64,000 nt of DNA from JBFMCC01 sp034435275. Lineage in GTDB: Bacteria > Chloroflexota > Anaerolineae > Anaerolineales > Villigracilaceae. Shown here piece after piece: positions 17,291-25,198 of this stretch (positions within the stretch are counted from its first letter, which is position 1; every line of letters begins with the position of its first letter). Below the pieces are notes generated by a model. The model was given only the letters and a program-made list of their open reading frames with translations. It was not told the origin of the DNA and made no database searches. Location: assembly GCA_034435275.1 (NCBI GenBank), contig DAOTXP010000149.1:16091-80090 (forward strand), read 5' to 3'. The position numbers and the translations under genes are program-made.

Positions 17291-18757
17291 ATGTCGAACG
17301 CGCGGGATCACTATGCTCTCCTCGGTGTTCTGCGAGACGCCTCGCAGGAGGAGATCAAACGCGCCTATTACGAGGCCGCCCGTCGCCTTCATCCCGACAC
17401 GAATAAGTCACCCGGCGAAACCGAATTCTTCCTCGACATCCAGCAGGCCTACGAAGTCCTCTCCAACCCGAAGCGCCGCGCCGAATACGATAAGACACTG
17501 CCCAAAGTGGATGAACCGAACTTGCCGGTCAACGTCCAGATTCAATACAGCCGTCCCAACTTGGTGCGATTGAGAGAACCGCAATTAGTCTACGTTCAAC
17601 TGGACATTCGTCCGCGCCAGCAGACGGACAAGATCCCCGCCCCGCCCTTGAACGTCTGCCTTGTTCTGGACCGTTCCACATCCATGAAAGACGCGAAGAT
17701 GGACCTGCTCAAGGCCGCGGCCATCCAGGTGCTCAAAGGACTGCGCCCGGAAGACATCTTCAGTCTCGTCACCTTCAGCGACCGCGCCGACGTGGTCATC
17801 CCAGCCTCCTACCGCGTGGATACCAAACGCCTCGAGTCGCAGATTCGCATGATCCAGCCCTCCGGCGCGACCGAACTGTACCAGGGGCTGGAAGCCGGAC
17901 TGGAGCAGGTGCGCCGCAGCCGCGACCCCTCGCGACTCAACCATCTCATCCTGCTTACTGACGGACACACTTACGGAGATGAACAGCCCTGCCTCAACCT
18001 GGCGGCCGAGGCCGCCGCGCAGAACATTGGCATCAGCAGCATGGGAATCGGAGCCGACTGGAATGACGCCTTCCTCGACGAACTCGCCGGTCGCACAGGC
18101 AACACAAGCCAGTACATCGCCCGGCCCCAAGACATCCAGCGCTTTCTGGCTGAAAAATTCAATGAGCTGACCCGCGTCTTCTCGGAAGAGGTCACCCTCG
18201 ATTACACCTCAACACCCGGAGCCGAGGCCGCCTACGCCTTCCGTCTCCAGCCGGAGACCGGCCCGCTCAAGATCGAAAACCCGCTCCATCTCGGCCCGAT
18301 CCTGCAAGACACACATCTCAGCGTCCTGTTCGAATTCCTGATCCAGCCCGCCGCATTGGATACCGACTTGTTGCGAATTCTGGAAGGCAACCTGAAGATA
18401 GCCATTGCCGCGCGGCCCACGCCCCTGCCGCCCATGCGCCTCCAGTTTTCGCGGGACGTGGGGGCCGAAGCCGGCACGGACCCCCCGCCTGTCACCATTA
18501 TCCAAGCGCTCTCCCGGTTGACGCTCTACCGTATGCAGGAACGCGCCCGCAACGAGGTCCAAGCCGGTGATTATGAAGGTGCCACCCGTTCCCTGAAAAA
18601 TCTCGCCTCCCACCTGCTGGCACAGGGACATCAGGGCCTGGCCCACACCGTGATGCTCGAAATGGAAAATGTCCAGCGCCAGCAGGCCTTTTCGTTGAGC
18701 GGCGAAAAGGATATAAAATATGGCACACGTGCCCTGATAATGACAGAAGGAATGTAA
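17291..18757 (+). CDS. J-domain / von Willebrand factor A fusion protein
   Basis: 488 residues. An N-terminal J domain (about residues 6-70) has the Hsp70-stimulating HPD motif (RLHPDTNKS). A vWA domain (about 115-290) has a complete MIDAS: DRSTS, the Thr of SGATELY, and LLTDGH. A C-terminal beta-rich and helical region follows (about 300-480), similar in layout to the part after vWA in YfbK/CaDF-type proteins. There is no zinc-finger or substrate-binding domain of DnaJ. It begins 9 nt after the phosphatase gene. The fusion suggests a metal-dependent adhesion module that recruits Hsp70 (DnaK) to a target. Confidence 0.9.
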   Translation: MSNARDHYALLGVLRDASQEEIKRAYYEAARRLHPDTNKSPGETEFFLDIQQAYEVLSNPKRRAEYDKTLPKVDEPNLPVNVQIQYSRPNLVRLREPQLVYVQLDIRPRQQTDKIPAPPLNVCLVLDRSTSMKDAKMDLLKAAAIQVLKGLRPEDIFSLVTFSDRADVVIPASYRVDTKRLESQIRMIQPSGATELYQGLEAGLEQVRRSRDPSRLNHLILLTDGHTYGDEQPCLNLAAEAAAQNIGISSMGIGADWNDAFLDELAGRTGNTSQYIARPQDIQRFLAEKFNELTRVFSEEVTLDYTSTPGAEAAYAFRLQPETGPLKIENPLHLGPILQDTHLSVLFEFLIQPAALDTDLLRILEGNLKIAIAARPTPLPPMRLQFSRDVGAEAGTDPPPVTIIQALSRLTLYRMQERARNEVQAGDYEGATRSLKNLASHLLAQGHQGLAHTVMLEMENVQRQQAFSLSGEKDIKYGTRALIMTEGM

Positions 18758-18761
18758 CCCC

Positions 18762-19277
18762 ATGATCGTATGTACCAATTGCCAACACAAGAACCCGGAT
18801 GGATCCATCTTTTGCAGCGTGTGCGGCGCGCAGTTGACTGGCTCCGATCTCACAACCCAAAACATTCGTACCGACCAGGTCAGGGAAATCCTGCGCGACG
18901 ACTCGCGGGGGGCGCGCCCTCCCGTGGAAGCCTCCCCGACCGTCAACGCCTGGGCCTCCCTCCACCTCATGGAAAGCGGGCAGATCCTGCCTCTCACCGA
19001 CCGCAACGAGTTCACGCTCGGCCGCGTCAGTGAGGGCCAGCCCATCATGCCCGACTTGGATCTCACTCCCTATCAGGCCTACGCCAACGGCGTCTCGCGC
19101 TTGCACGCGGTCGTCAAACGCGACAGCAAGCGCATTGTCATCATGGATCTGGGTTCGTCCAACGGGACCTACGTCAATGGCAAGCGCCTGACAGCTAACG
19201 TAGAGCGCCTGCTGAGTCATGGCGACGTGATCGCCCTCGGCAAACTCAAGATTCAGATTCTGATCAAGTCGCCTTAA
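18762..19277 (+). CDS. Zinc-ribbon and FHA-domain protein
   Basis: 171 residues. The N-terminal zinc ribbon is CTNCQHKNPDGSIFCSVCG (residues 4-22). A linker leads to a C-terminal FHA domain (about 75-165) with phosphothreonine-binding signatures GRVSEG, SRLHA and GSSNGTYVNG. It is the natural reader of phosphothreonine made by the kinase upstream. It starts 4 nt after the stop of the J-vWA gene. There is no membrane segment. Similar zinc-ribbon/FHA adaptors occur beside kinases in other bacteria. Confidence 0.92.
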   Translation: MIVCTNCQHKNPDGSIFCSVCGAQLTGSDLTTQNIRTDQVREILRDDSRGARPPVEASPTVNAWASLHLMESGQILPLTDRNEFTLGRVSEGQPIMPDLDLTPYQAYANGVSRLHAVVKRDSKRIVIMDLGSSNGTYVNGKRLTANVERLLSHGDVIALGKLKIQILIKSP

Positions 19278-19292
19278 CCTTAGAAGGTTCTC

Positions 19293-19535
19293 ATGGCTCA
19301 TTCGCTTATCCTGCACATCTCGAACGAGGAAGCGGTCCTGGGTGAGGTGGAGGAACTGCCGAAGTCCACGGACACGCTCATTACCATCAACAATCCGCGC
19401 CGCCGCGATGGGAAAGACCTGCACTACATCGAGGCCAACGTGACCACCGTCATCTTCCCGGTGAGCCGCATCAGTTTCATCGAGATCGTCAGCGGCGCAG
19501 AGGACGAACACATCATCGGCTTCGTACGAGAGTAG
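19293..19535 (+). CDS. 80-residue protein of unknown family
   Basis: A small acidic, beta-rich protein with no Cys, signal peptide or membrane segment. Notable segments are LPKSTDTLITINNPRRRDGK and the C-terminal FPVSRISFIEIVSG. The alternating hydrophobic pattern would fit a small barrel (Sm/PilZ-like), but I cannot assign it. It lies between the FHA gene (15 nt) and the response regulator gene (3 nt), which argues strongly that it is real and belongs to this pathway. Confidence 0.75.
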   Translation: MAHSLILHISNEEAVLGEVEELPKSTDTLITINNPRRRDGKDLHYIEANVTTVIFPVSRISFIEIVSGAEDEHIIGFVRE

Positions 19536-19538
19536 GAA

Positions 19539-20258
19539 ATGCCTCAGGAATTCGACCGCCGCAAGATCCTCGTCGTAGATGACGAGGAGCGCATGGTGCG
19601 CTTCATCCGCATGAACCTCGAGCACGACGGCTTCATCGTCAGCGAAGCCTTCAACGGCAAGCAGGCCATCGGCAAACTGCGTGATATCACGCCCGACCTG
19701 ATCCTGCTGGACGTGATGATGCCCGACCTGAACGGCTTCGAGGTACTCGAAACCATCCGCGAGATTTCAACCGTTCCCGTCATCATGCTGACCGCCAAGG
19801 GCGAAGAGGATGACCGCGTACGCGGGCTCGAACTGGGCGCGGACGATTATGTAACCAAGCCGTTCAGCCCGCGCGAACTGGTCAGCCGCGTGAAAGCCGT
19901 CCTGCGCCGCACAGAAGGCGCAAGCGGTTCCATGCACGACATCATCGAAGTGGATGACCGCCTCAAGATCGACTTTGACCGCCGCGAGATCTGGCTGGAG
20001 GGCAAGCTGGTGCAGTTGCGACCCACTGAATATCGCCTGCTTTATCACCTCGTCCAGAACGCGGGATGGGTGATCTCGCATGATCAGTTATTACAAAAGG
20101 TGTGGGGCTATGAGTATCGCGACGAGCCGCATTACGTTCGGCTTTACATCAACTATCTGCGCCAGAAACTGGAGAAAGACCCTGCCAATCCAAAATACAT
20201 CCTGACCGAGCGTGGTGTGGGTTATCGCTTTGTGGATTTCAAGAGGCAGAAAGAATAA
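19539..20258 (+). CDS. OmpR/PhoB-family response regulator
   Basis: 239 residues. The receiver domain (about 8-122) has the acidic pair DDEE, phospho-acceptor Asp in LILLDVMMPD, Thr in MLTAKGEED and Lys in TKPFSP. The C-terminal winged helix (about 140-235) has the RPTEYRLL and YVRLYINYLRQKLE blocks. No histidine kinase is nearby, so either a distant kinase or the Ser/Thr kinase of this operon may control it. It is the last gene of the operon and is followed by a terminator. Confidence 0.92.
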   Translation: MPQEFDRRKILVVDDEERMVRFIRMNLEHDGFIVSEAFNGKQAIGKLRDITPDLILLDVMMPDLNGFEVLETIREISTVPVIMLTAKGEEDDRVRGLELGADDYVTKPFSPRELVSRVKAVLRRTEGASGSMHDIIEVDDRLKIDFDRREIWLEGKLVQLRPTEYRLLYHLVQNAGWVISHDQLLQKVWGYEYRDEPHYVRLYINYLRQKLEKDPANPKYILTERGVGYRFVDFKRQKE

Positions 20259-20304
20259 TCTTTCGGGACATCGCGGGTCAACTCCTACAAAATTTTTATG
20301 AAAG

Positions 20305-20332
20305 GCTTGCGTTTTTCTAACGCAGGCTTTTT
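20305..20332 (+). terminator. Intrinsic terminator of the signalling operon
   Basis: Stem GCTTGCGTT / AACGCAGGC (9 bp with one G-T pair), 5-nt loop, followed by TTTTT. Confidence 0.8.
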
Positions 20333-20378
20333 ATATTAAGGGCGAAATCCAATCTCTAATCAACATAAGGAGGTTGCC

Positions 20379-20822
20379 ATGTCTAATTTAATCCGTTGGG
20401 AGCCTGCCCGCGAAATGATGACCCTGCGCGAGGCGATGGATCGCCTCTTCGACGAAGCCTTCACCCGTCCGTTCGGCCTGACGGCCACAGCCACGGCCAT
20501 GCCTGCCGTTGACATGTATCAGACCGACAACGAGGTCGTGGTGCGCGCCTCTGTTCCGGGCATGAAAGCCGAGGATGTGCAGATCAGTGTCACCGGCGAA
20601 GTGCTCACCCTGAAGGGCGAAGTCAGGCAGAAAGAAGAGACTCAGGAAAAGGCTTGGCATATCCGTGAACAGCGCTGGGGCGCGTTCGAACGCAGTCTCA
20701 TGCTTCCAGTGGATGTGGTCGCTGACAAGGCCAGGGCCGAGTTCGAGAACGGCATTCTAACCATCACCCTGCCGAAGGCCGAGCAATCCCGCCCGAAGAC
20801 GATCACCGTCAAGGCCAAGTAG
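20379..20822 (+). CDS. hsp20: Hsp20 / alpha-crystallin small heat-shock protein
   Basis: 147 residues. The N-terminal arm is EPAREMMTLREAMDRLFDEAF, and the alpha-crystallin domain runs from about 42 to 140. It includes YQTDNEVVVRASVPGMKAED and ends in NGILTITLPKA with the PKTITVK tail. It is an ATP-independent holdase that keeps unfolding proteins soluble. Ribosome-binding site AAGGAGG lies 6 nt before the ATG. It stands as a single gene between two terminators. No CIRCE element or obvious heat-shock operator was seen upstream. Confidence 0.95.
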   Translation: MSNLIRWEPAREMMTLREAMDRLFDEAFTRPFGLTATATAMPAVDMYQTDNEVVVRASVPGMKAEDVQISVTGEVLTLKGEVRQKEETQEKAWHIREQRWGAFERSLMLPVDVVADKARAEFENGILTITLPKAEQSRPKTITVKAK

Positions 20823-20863
20823 CCGCCCACAAACGGGACCAGAACGATGGTCCCTCAAGATGC

Positions 20864-20899
20864 GAAACAGGGACACGCGAGTTCGCGCGTCCCTGTTTC
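20864..20899 (+). terminator. Strong hairpin after hsp20
   Basis: A 16-position stem (GAAACAGGGACACGCG / CGCGCGTCCCTGTTTC, one mismatch) with a GTT(C)-type loop. Only a short T-rich tail follows, so it may also serve as an mRNA 3'-end stabiliser. Confidence 0.65.
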
Positions 20900-20927
20900 G
20901 TCTGTACTATATTGGACAAAGTTAGGG

Positions 20928-20933
20928 TAAAAT
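20928..20933 (+). promoter_or_regulatory. Possible -10 of a near-leaderless promoter (NarL-type regulator)
   Basis: TAAAAT lies 9 nt before the ATG at 20943. No ribosome-binding site is visible in the short gap. Confidence 0.35.
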
Positions 20934-20942
20934 AGGCAAACC

Positions 20943-21602
20943 ATGCCAAAACAACGTATTATTCTTGTGGACGACCACGAAGTCGTCCGTCTGGGATTAA
21001 AATCCCTGCTGGAACGTCATCCACAGTTCGACATTGTCGGCGAGGCTAATTCCGCACGCGAGGCTCTCGAGCAAGTGAGCAACTTAAAGCCCGACGTGGT
21101 GGTGATGGACATCCGCCTGCCGGGCACTTCGGGCATCGAGGCTTGCGAGCAGATTACGACCGCGTATCCCAACATCAAGGTCATCATGCTTACCTCGTAT
21201 GCCGAGGATGAGATGCTCTTCTCGGCCATCCGCGCCGGGGCTTCGGGGTACATTCTCAAGCAGATCGGTAGCGAGGACTTGGTGAAGGCACTCGAAGCGG
21301 TGGGGCGCGGCGAAGCCCTGCTTGATCCCGCAGTGACCCAGCGCGTCTTCCAGGAAGTGCGCCGCGCGGTGAAAGAGGAGGAGGCCTCGGCCTTCGCGCA
21401 TCTCAGCCAGCAGGAGAAGCACGTGTTGTTGCTCGTCTCTGAAGGCAAGACCAACCGTGAGATTGCCAAGAACCTGTTCCTGGGCGAGGGCACGGTGCGG
21501 AACTACGTCTCGAGTATCCTCTCGAAACTGGGTGTCAACAACCGCGCCGAGGCGGCCGCGTACGCGGTGGAACACAACCTGCGCGAGTACATCACCACGT
21601 AA
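20943..21602 (+). CDS. NarL/FixJ-family response regulator
   Basis: 219 residues. The receiver domain (about 3-120) has DDHEVVR, phospho-acceptor Asp in VVMDIRLPG, LTSYAED and the Lys region YILKQIGSED. The C-terminal LuxR-type helix-turn-helix (about 150-212) has LSQQEKHVLLLVSEGKTNRE and IAKNLFLGEGTVRNYVSSIL. It is an orphan, since no sensor kinase is next to it. It is a DNA-binding regulator whose targets cannot be read from the window. A clear terminator follows. Confidence 0.93.
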   Translation: MPKQRIILVDDHEVVRLGLKSLLERHPQFDIVGEANSAREALEQVSNLKPDVVVMDIRLPGTSGIEACEQITTAYPNIKVIMLTSYAEDEMLFSAIRAGASGYILKQIGSEDLVKALEAVGRGEALLDPAVTQRVFQEVRRAVKEEEASAFAHLSQQEKHVLLLVSEGKTNREIAKNLFLGEGTVRNYVSSILSKLGVNNRAEAAAYAVEHNLREYITT

Positions 21603-21622
21603 TTCACACGAAGTGACGACGA

Positions 21623-21651
21623 GACTGTCCGAAATCGGGCAGTCTTTTTTT
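21623..21651 (+). terminator. Intrinsic terminator after the NarL-type regulator
   Basis: Stem GACTGTCCG / CGGGCAGTC (9 bp with one G-T pair), loop AAAT, then seven T. Confidence 0.88.
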
Positions 21652-21657
21652 GCCAAA

Positions 21658-21999
21658 TGACCGCCAAAGGAAAGTTTCCAATGACCATGGATCGCTCTTT
21701 TATCGAACTCGACCGCGCTTCGAGGGGACGCATTCACGCGTGGGTCGAGCGCCCTGCACCGCGGCGAGCATCTGTGCCGCGTTGAAGAGTTAAGCCATGC
21801 TGCGTTACCTCACCTTTTGCGCGCCATTCACGTCGGCGGGCATACCGTCAAGATGGATCACTTGCGCGGACTCTTCGGGTCGCTGGGGTTTTCGGGTGTA
21901 GAGATCCTCATCGCCTGCGGCTTTCCCATTCCTACATTGCAATCCCCCTTTCTTTTTGCTACAATCGGGTTGGCTTTTGAAAATCTTTCAACCAACTGA
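21658..21999 (+). pseudogene. Possible decayed DinB-like gene in a 400-nt gap
   Basis: Between the terminator and the next gene the plus strand encodes fragments in two frames. The first starts at ATG 21658 (or ATG 21682) and contains MDRSFIELDRASRGRIHAW, which resembles the first helix of DinB/mycothiol-dependent-type four-helix proteins. A later frame holds HRGEHLCRVEELSHAALPHL and MDHLRGLFGSLGFS. No single frame spans both, so if it was a gene it has been frameshifted and shortened. The family link is tentative. TACAAT at 21959-21964 may serve the next gene. Confidence 0.25.
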
Positions 22000-22008
22000 G
22001 GAGGAGAT

Positions 22009-22938
22009 ATGCCTGAAAACACGTGTTGTGTTTGCGGCAGGCCGGGCGTCCACGCCATCGGCTCGCGGTGGTTCTGTGAGGAGCACCATAAAACAGCCAC
22101 TCACGAGCGGCGCAGTGCGTTCGGCTCGGTACTGGGCCTGATCGTGGCCCTGGTCATCTTTGTCGGAGTCGTATACGGGTTGGATACCGCGCTCCAGCCG
22201 GTCTTCACGGCTTCGACTCTGCTTTTAACGGGCGTCGTACTGGCGCTCGTACCGGCCGTTGTCTGGCTGGCGTTCTTCTACCAGCAGGACCGTCTCGAGC
22301 CGGAGCCGAAGGGCCACCTGTTCAGCGTGTTCGTGCTGGGCGCGCTGCTGGCCGCGGCGGTTGGTATTCCGCTGGTGGAGGACGTATTCAACGTTTCGAA
22401 CTGGCTGTATGCCGATACGATGACCACGATCCTGGGCGGAATCCTGGTGGTCGGTTTCGTGCAGGAATTCCTGAAATACGCCGCGGTGCGTTACAGCGTC
22501 TATCATTCGAGCGAATTCGATGAAGCCACCGACGGTGTGGTCTACGCCACGGCCGCGGGCCTCGGTTACGCTACCGTCCTGAACGTCATGTTCGTGGTGG
22601 ACAACGGCGGCGTGGACTTGGGCGCGGCTGTCATCTACATGGCGGTCGCCGCCATGGCGCAGGCCAGTTTCGCGGGCATCACCGGTTATTTCCTCGGCCG
22701 CGCCAAGTTCGAAAGCGAGCCGCTGTGGTGGATGCCGCTCGGCCTCACCCTGTCAGCCGCCGCGAACGGCCTGTTCACGTGGGCGCGCGGCGAGGTCACG
22801 CGCGGAGGCGGCACGTTATCCAGCGGGCCCAATCCCTGGCTGGGACTCGTCCTGGCCGGCACGGTGGCGGTCGTCACGCTCGGCGTCATCCTGGCGCTGG
22901 TGCGCCGCAACATCAAGTCCGCGCTGGCGGCGAAATAG
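22009..22938 (+). CDS. PrsW-like membrane protein with altered active-site motifs
   Basis: 309 residues. An N-terminal Cys/His cluster (CCVCGRPGVHAIG...WFCEEHH, residues 6-27) resembles a small zinc finger. About eight hydrophobic helices follow. The central part has the PrsW family layout: a block VQEFLKYAAVRY where PrsW proteases have E-E-x-x-K, a block DGVVYATAAGLGYA that matches well, then VLNVMFV where an E-N is usual, and MAQASFAGITGY where a His is usual. The fold is kept but several catalytic residues are changed, so it may be a non-proteolytic relative. Ribosome-binding site GAGGAGG. The next two genes follow with about 10-nt gaps. Confidence 0.78.
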   Translation: MPENTCCVCGRPGVHAIGSRWFCEEHHKTATHERRSAFGSVLGLIVALVIFVGVVYGLDTALQPVFTASTLLLTGVVLALVPAVVWLAFFYQQDRLEPEPKGHLFSVFVLGALLAAAVGIPLVEDVFNVSNWLYADTMTTILGGILVVGFVQEFLKYAAVRYSVYHSSEFDEATDGVVYATAAGLGYATVLNVMFVVDNGGVDLGAAVIYMAVAAMAQASFAGITGYFLGRAKFESEPLWWMPLGLTLSAAANGLFTWARGEVTRGGGTLSSGPNPWLGLVLAGTVAVVTLGVILALVRRNIKSALAAK

Positions 22939-22947
22939 GAGGCGGAT

Positions 22948-23517
22948 ATGAATACCAAACCATCTCTCGGCGACCGTTACGCCGAATGGACCGTCATCGT
23001 CGTCACCGTCGTCGCGTTGCTCGCGGGCTGGTTCGTGATGAGCGGCGTGGTGAATCGCACGATCCCGTTCGAATCGGACGGCGTTTCCGCCGCGTCCCCG
23101 GCCGGCTGGAAGGAATCCAAGCCTGCCGAGGGCGAACTGTTGAACGTGCATGAACTCGGCTCGGCCGGTTACGAGACGACCTACATCATCTCGAAACTCC
23201 CCGTGCCGCAGGACGGCGGGGCCGGCACCATCGCTTCGCTCCTGACCCTGGAACGGGCCACCGCTTTGACGGGCTACCGCGTCCTCGGCCAGCGCGAGGT
23301 GACCATGAACGGCCGCGAGGCGCTCGAAGTCTCGTACGTTTACATCGAATCCAATCCCGATCTCACCCATGCGGAAATTCCCGCCGTGGTGCGCGGGCTG
23401 GATTACATATTCGTCAGCGACGGGAACGCGGTCATCGCCACATATCACGCCGACCAGTCCGATTACGAGGGCGGGCTGGATCGCTTCTATCGTTTCGTCG
23501 AATCGATCAGGTTCTAG
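22948..23517 (+). CDS. Single-pass membrane protein of unknown function
   Basis: 189 residues. One membrane segment (about 14-34, TVIVVTVVALLAGWFVMSG) is followed by an extracytoplasmic domain of about 150 residues. This domain has a PsbP/Mog1-like sequence feel (SPAGWKESKPAEGELLNV, ALEVSYVYIE, VESIRF at the end). That family suggestion is weak. It sits 9 nt after the PrsW-like gene and 9 nt before the protease gene, with ribosome-binding site AGGAGG. The three probably form an operon working at the outer face of the membrane. Confidence 0.72.
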   Translation: MNTKPSLGDRYAEWTVIVVTVVALLAGWFVMSGVVNRTIPFESDGVSAASPAGWKESKPAEGELLNVHELGSAGYETTYIISKLPVPQDGGAGTIASLLTLERATALTGYRVLGQREVTMNGREALEVSYVYIESNPDLTHAEIPAVVRGLDYIFVSDGNAVIATYHADQSDYEGGLDRFYRFVESIRF

Positions 23518-23526
23518 GAGGCAGAC

Positions 23527-25155
23527 ATGTACAATCGCAAACTCATCCGCCTCTGGATCGCCGTCCTTGTACTTGCTCTAGCCACACTGGCCTGTCAGGG
23601 CGGTGGAGGAGGTCCGCAACCCGTGGACGTCCAGCCGACGCCAACGACAGCCACAACCCAGCCCACGAATGCCACTCAGGGCGCTGACCGCTCCACGCTG
23701 GTGCATGCCACCGTGCAGATCTACGGCGCCGAAGAGAACAACGGCGACCTGTTCCCGATCTACGTCGGCTCCGGCACGATCATCTCCCCCACCGGCATGA
23801 TCCTGACCAACGCGCACGTCGGCAAGCCATCCTCGCAGGGCGACGAGGACCCGGATGCGCTCATCATCGGCATTGTCCAATCGGAGGATTCCCCGCCGGT
23901 GTATTCTTATCTCGCGGAGGTCCTCGCCGCGGACGGTTACCTCGACCTGGCCGTGCTGCAGATCACCTCCACGCTCGACGGCGCGACCGTGAATCCCAGC
24001 GACCTGAATCTACCATTTGTACCGCTGGGCAACTCGGACAACGTCCATGTGGGCGATAACATCAACATCTTCGGATTCCCGCTCATCGGCGGCGACACGA
24101 TCACCTACACCGATGGGAACGTCTCCGGCTTCACCGCGGAGGATCAGATCGGCGACCGCGCCTGGATCAAGACCGACGCTACCATCTCCGGCGGCAACTC
24201 GGGCGGCCTGGCCGCGGACGATAACGGCTTCATCATCGGCGTGCCCACCATTGCCTCCTCGGGCGCGGCCAACGTCGAGATGACAGATTGCCGCGTCGTC
24301 CAGGACACGAATGGCGACGGTGTGCTCACGAACGAGGACACCTGCATCCCCATCGGCGGCTTCATCAACGCCCTGCGCCCCATCAACCTGGCCCTGCCGC
24401 TGATCAACGCGGCCAAGGCGGGGATCGCCTACAACAGCCCCTATGGAGGCCCAACCGCCTCGTCCAGCGGATCGGGGCAGGAAAGTTTCGGCCCGGTCAG
24501 TTGGTTCGAGACCCAACGCGACTGCACGACCGGGGATCAGGTCAGTTCCTACCCCTCCGGTATCGTCGCAGTGACCGCCGCCTTCGACTTTACCGGCATG
24601 ACCGACGGTCAGGGCTGGGGTTCCGTCTGGTACGTGGACGGCGAGGTCGTCTATCAAAGCAACGAGAATTGGGACGGCGGCGCGGACGGCAATTACTCGT
24701 ACTGCCTGTACACGAGTGAAGGCACCCTGCCCGATGGACAATACCTCGTGGAATTCTACGCCGGCAATGGATCCACTCCGCTCACGACGGGGCAGGTGAC
24801 GGTCGGTACGGGTGGAACAGTCCAGCCCACGCCCACGGCTTCGAACACAATCACCCTGTTCGGCGTCGTTTATGACGTGGACACCAACGCCCTGCTGTCG
24901 GGAGCGGAAGTCTATGTGCTGATGCCGGGCGTCACCTTCGAGGAATGGGAAGCCGCCAACTTCCGCGACGAAGACATCTACGCCTTCGCCAAGTCGGACG
25001 CCAACGGCAATTACCGCATCACGGGCCTGCAACGCAACACAACCTATGTGATCGTGGTTTACCTGAAAGGATACAAAATCACGATCTACGAGGAGACCAG
25101 CTTCTCGAATCAGGATCCCGCCGAATTCAACGGCGACCTGTGGCTGGGCAAGTAA
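23527..25155 (+). CDS. Secreted trypsin-like serine protease lipoprotein with C-terminal carboxypeptidase-regulatory-like domain
   Basis: 542 residues. Lipobox LATLAC near residue 23 is followed by a Thr/Pro-rich linker. The protease domain (about 55-290) has the catalytic triad in the order His (LTNAHVG), Asp (LDLAVLQI) and Ser (GGNSGG), as in HtrA-type S1 peptidases, but no PDZ domain is visible. A middle domain (about 320-425) looks Ig-like. The C-terminal part (about 440-530) resembles a CarboxypepD_reg domain (VYDVDTNALLSGAEVYV, NGNYRITGLQ). It should cleave or sense proteins outside the membrane. It is the last gene of the PrsW-like operon. Confidence 0.88.
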   Translation: MYNRKLIRLWIAVLVLALATLACQGGGGGPQPVDVQPTPTTATTQPTNATQGADRSTLVHATVQIYGAEENNGDLFPIYVGSGTIISPTGMILTNAHVGKPSSQGDEDPDALIIGIVQSEDSPPVYSYLAEVLAADGYLDLAVLQITSTLDGATVNPSDLNLPFVPLGNSDNVHVGDNINIFGFPLIGGDTITYTDGNVSGFTAEDQIGDRAWIKTDATISGGNSGGLAADDNGFIIGVPTIASSGAANVEMTDCRVVQDTNGDGVLTNEDTCIPIGGFINALRPINLALPLINAAKAGIAYNSPYGGPTASSSGSGQESFGPVSWFETQRDCTTGDQVSSYPSGIVAVTAAFDFTGMTDGQGWGSVWYVDGEVVYQSNENWDGGADGNYSYCLYTSEGTLPDGQYLVEFYAGNGSTPLTTGQVTVGTGGTVQPTPTASNTITLFGVVYDVDTNALLSGAEVYVLMPGVTFEEWEAANFRDEDIYAFAKSDANGNYRITGLQRNTTYVIVVYLKGYKITIYEETSFSNQDPAEFNGDLWLGK

Positions 25156-25162
25156 CCAAATG

Positions 25163-25197
25163 AAACAGAGTGCGGACGCAACGTCCGCACTCTGTTT
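25163..25197. terminator. Bidirectional terminator
   Basis: A 16-bp perfect stem AAACAGAGTGCGGACG / CGTCCGCACTCTGTTT with a 3-nt CAA loop lies between the converging protease and endonuclease IV-like genes. Both strands end in a short T-run. Confidence 0.9.
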
Positions 25198-25198
25198 A

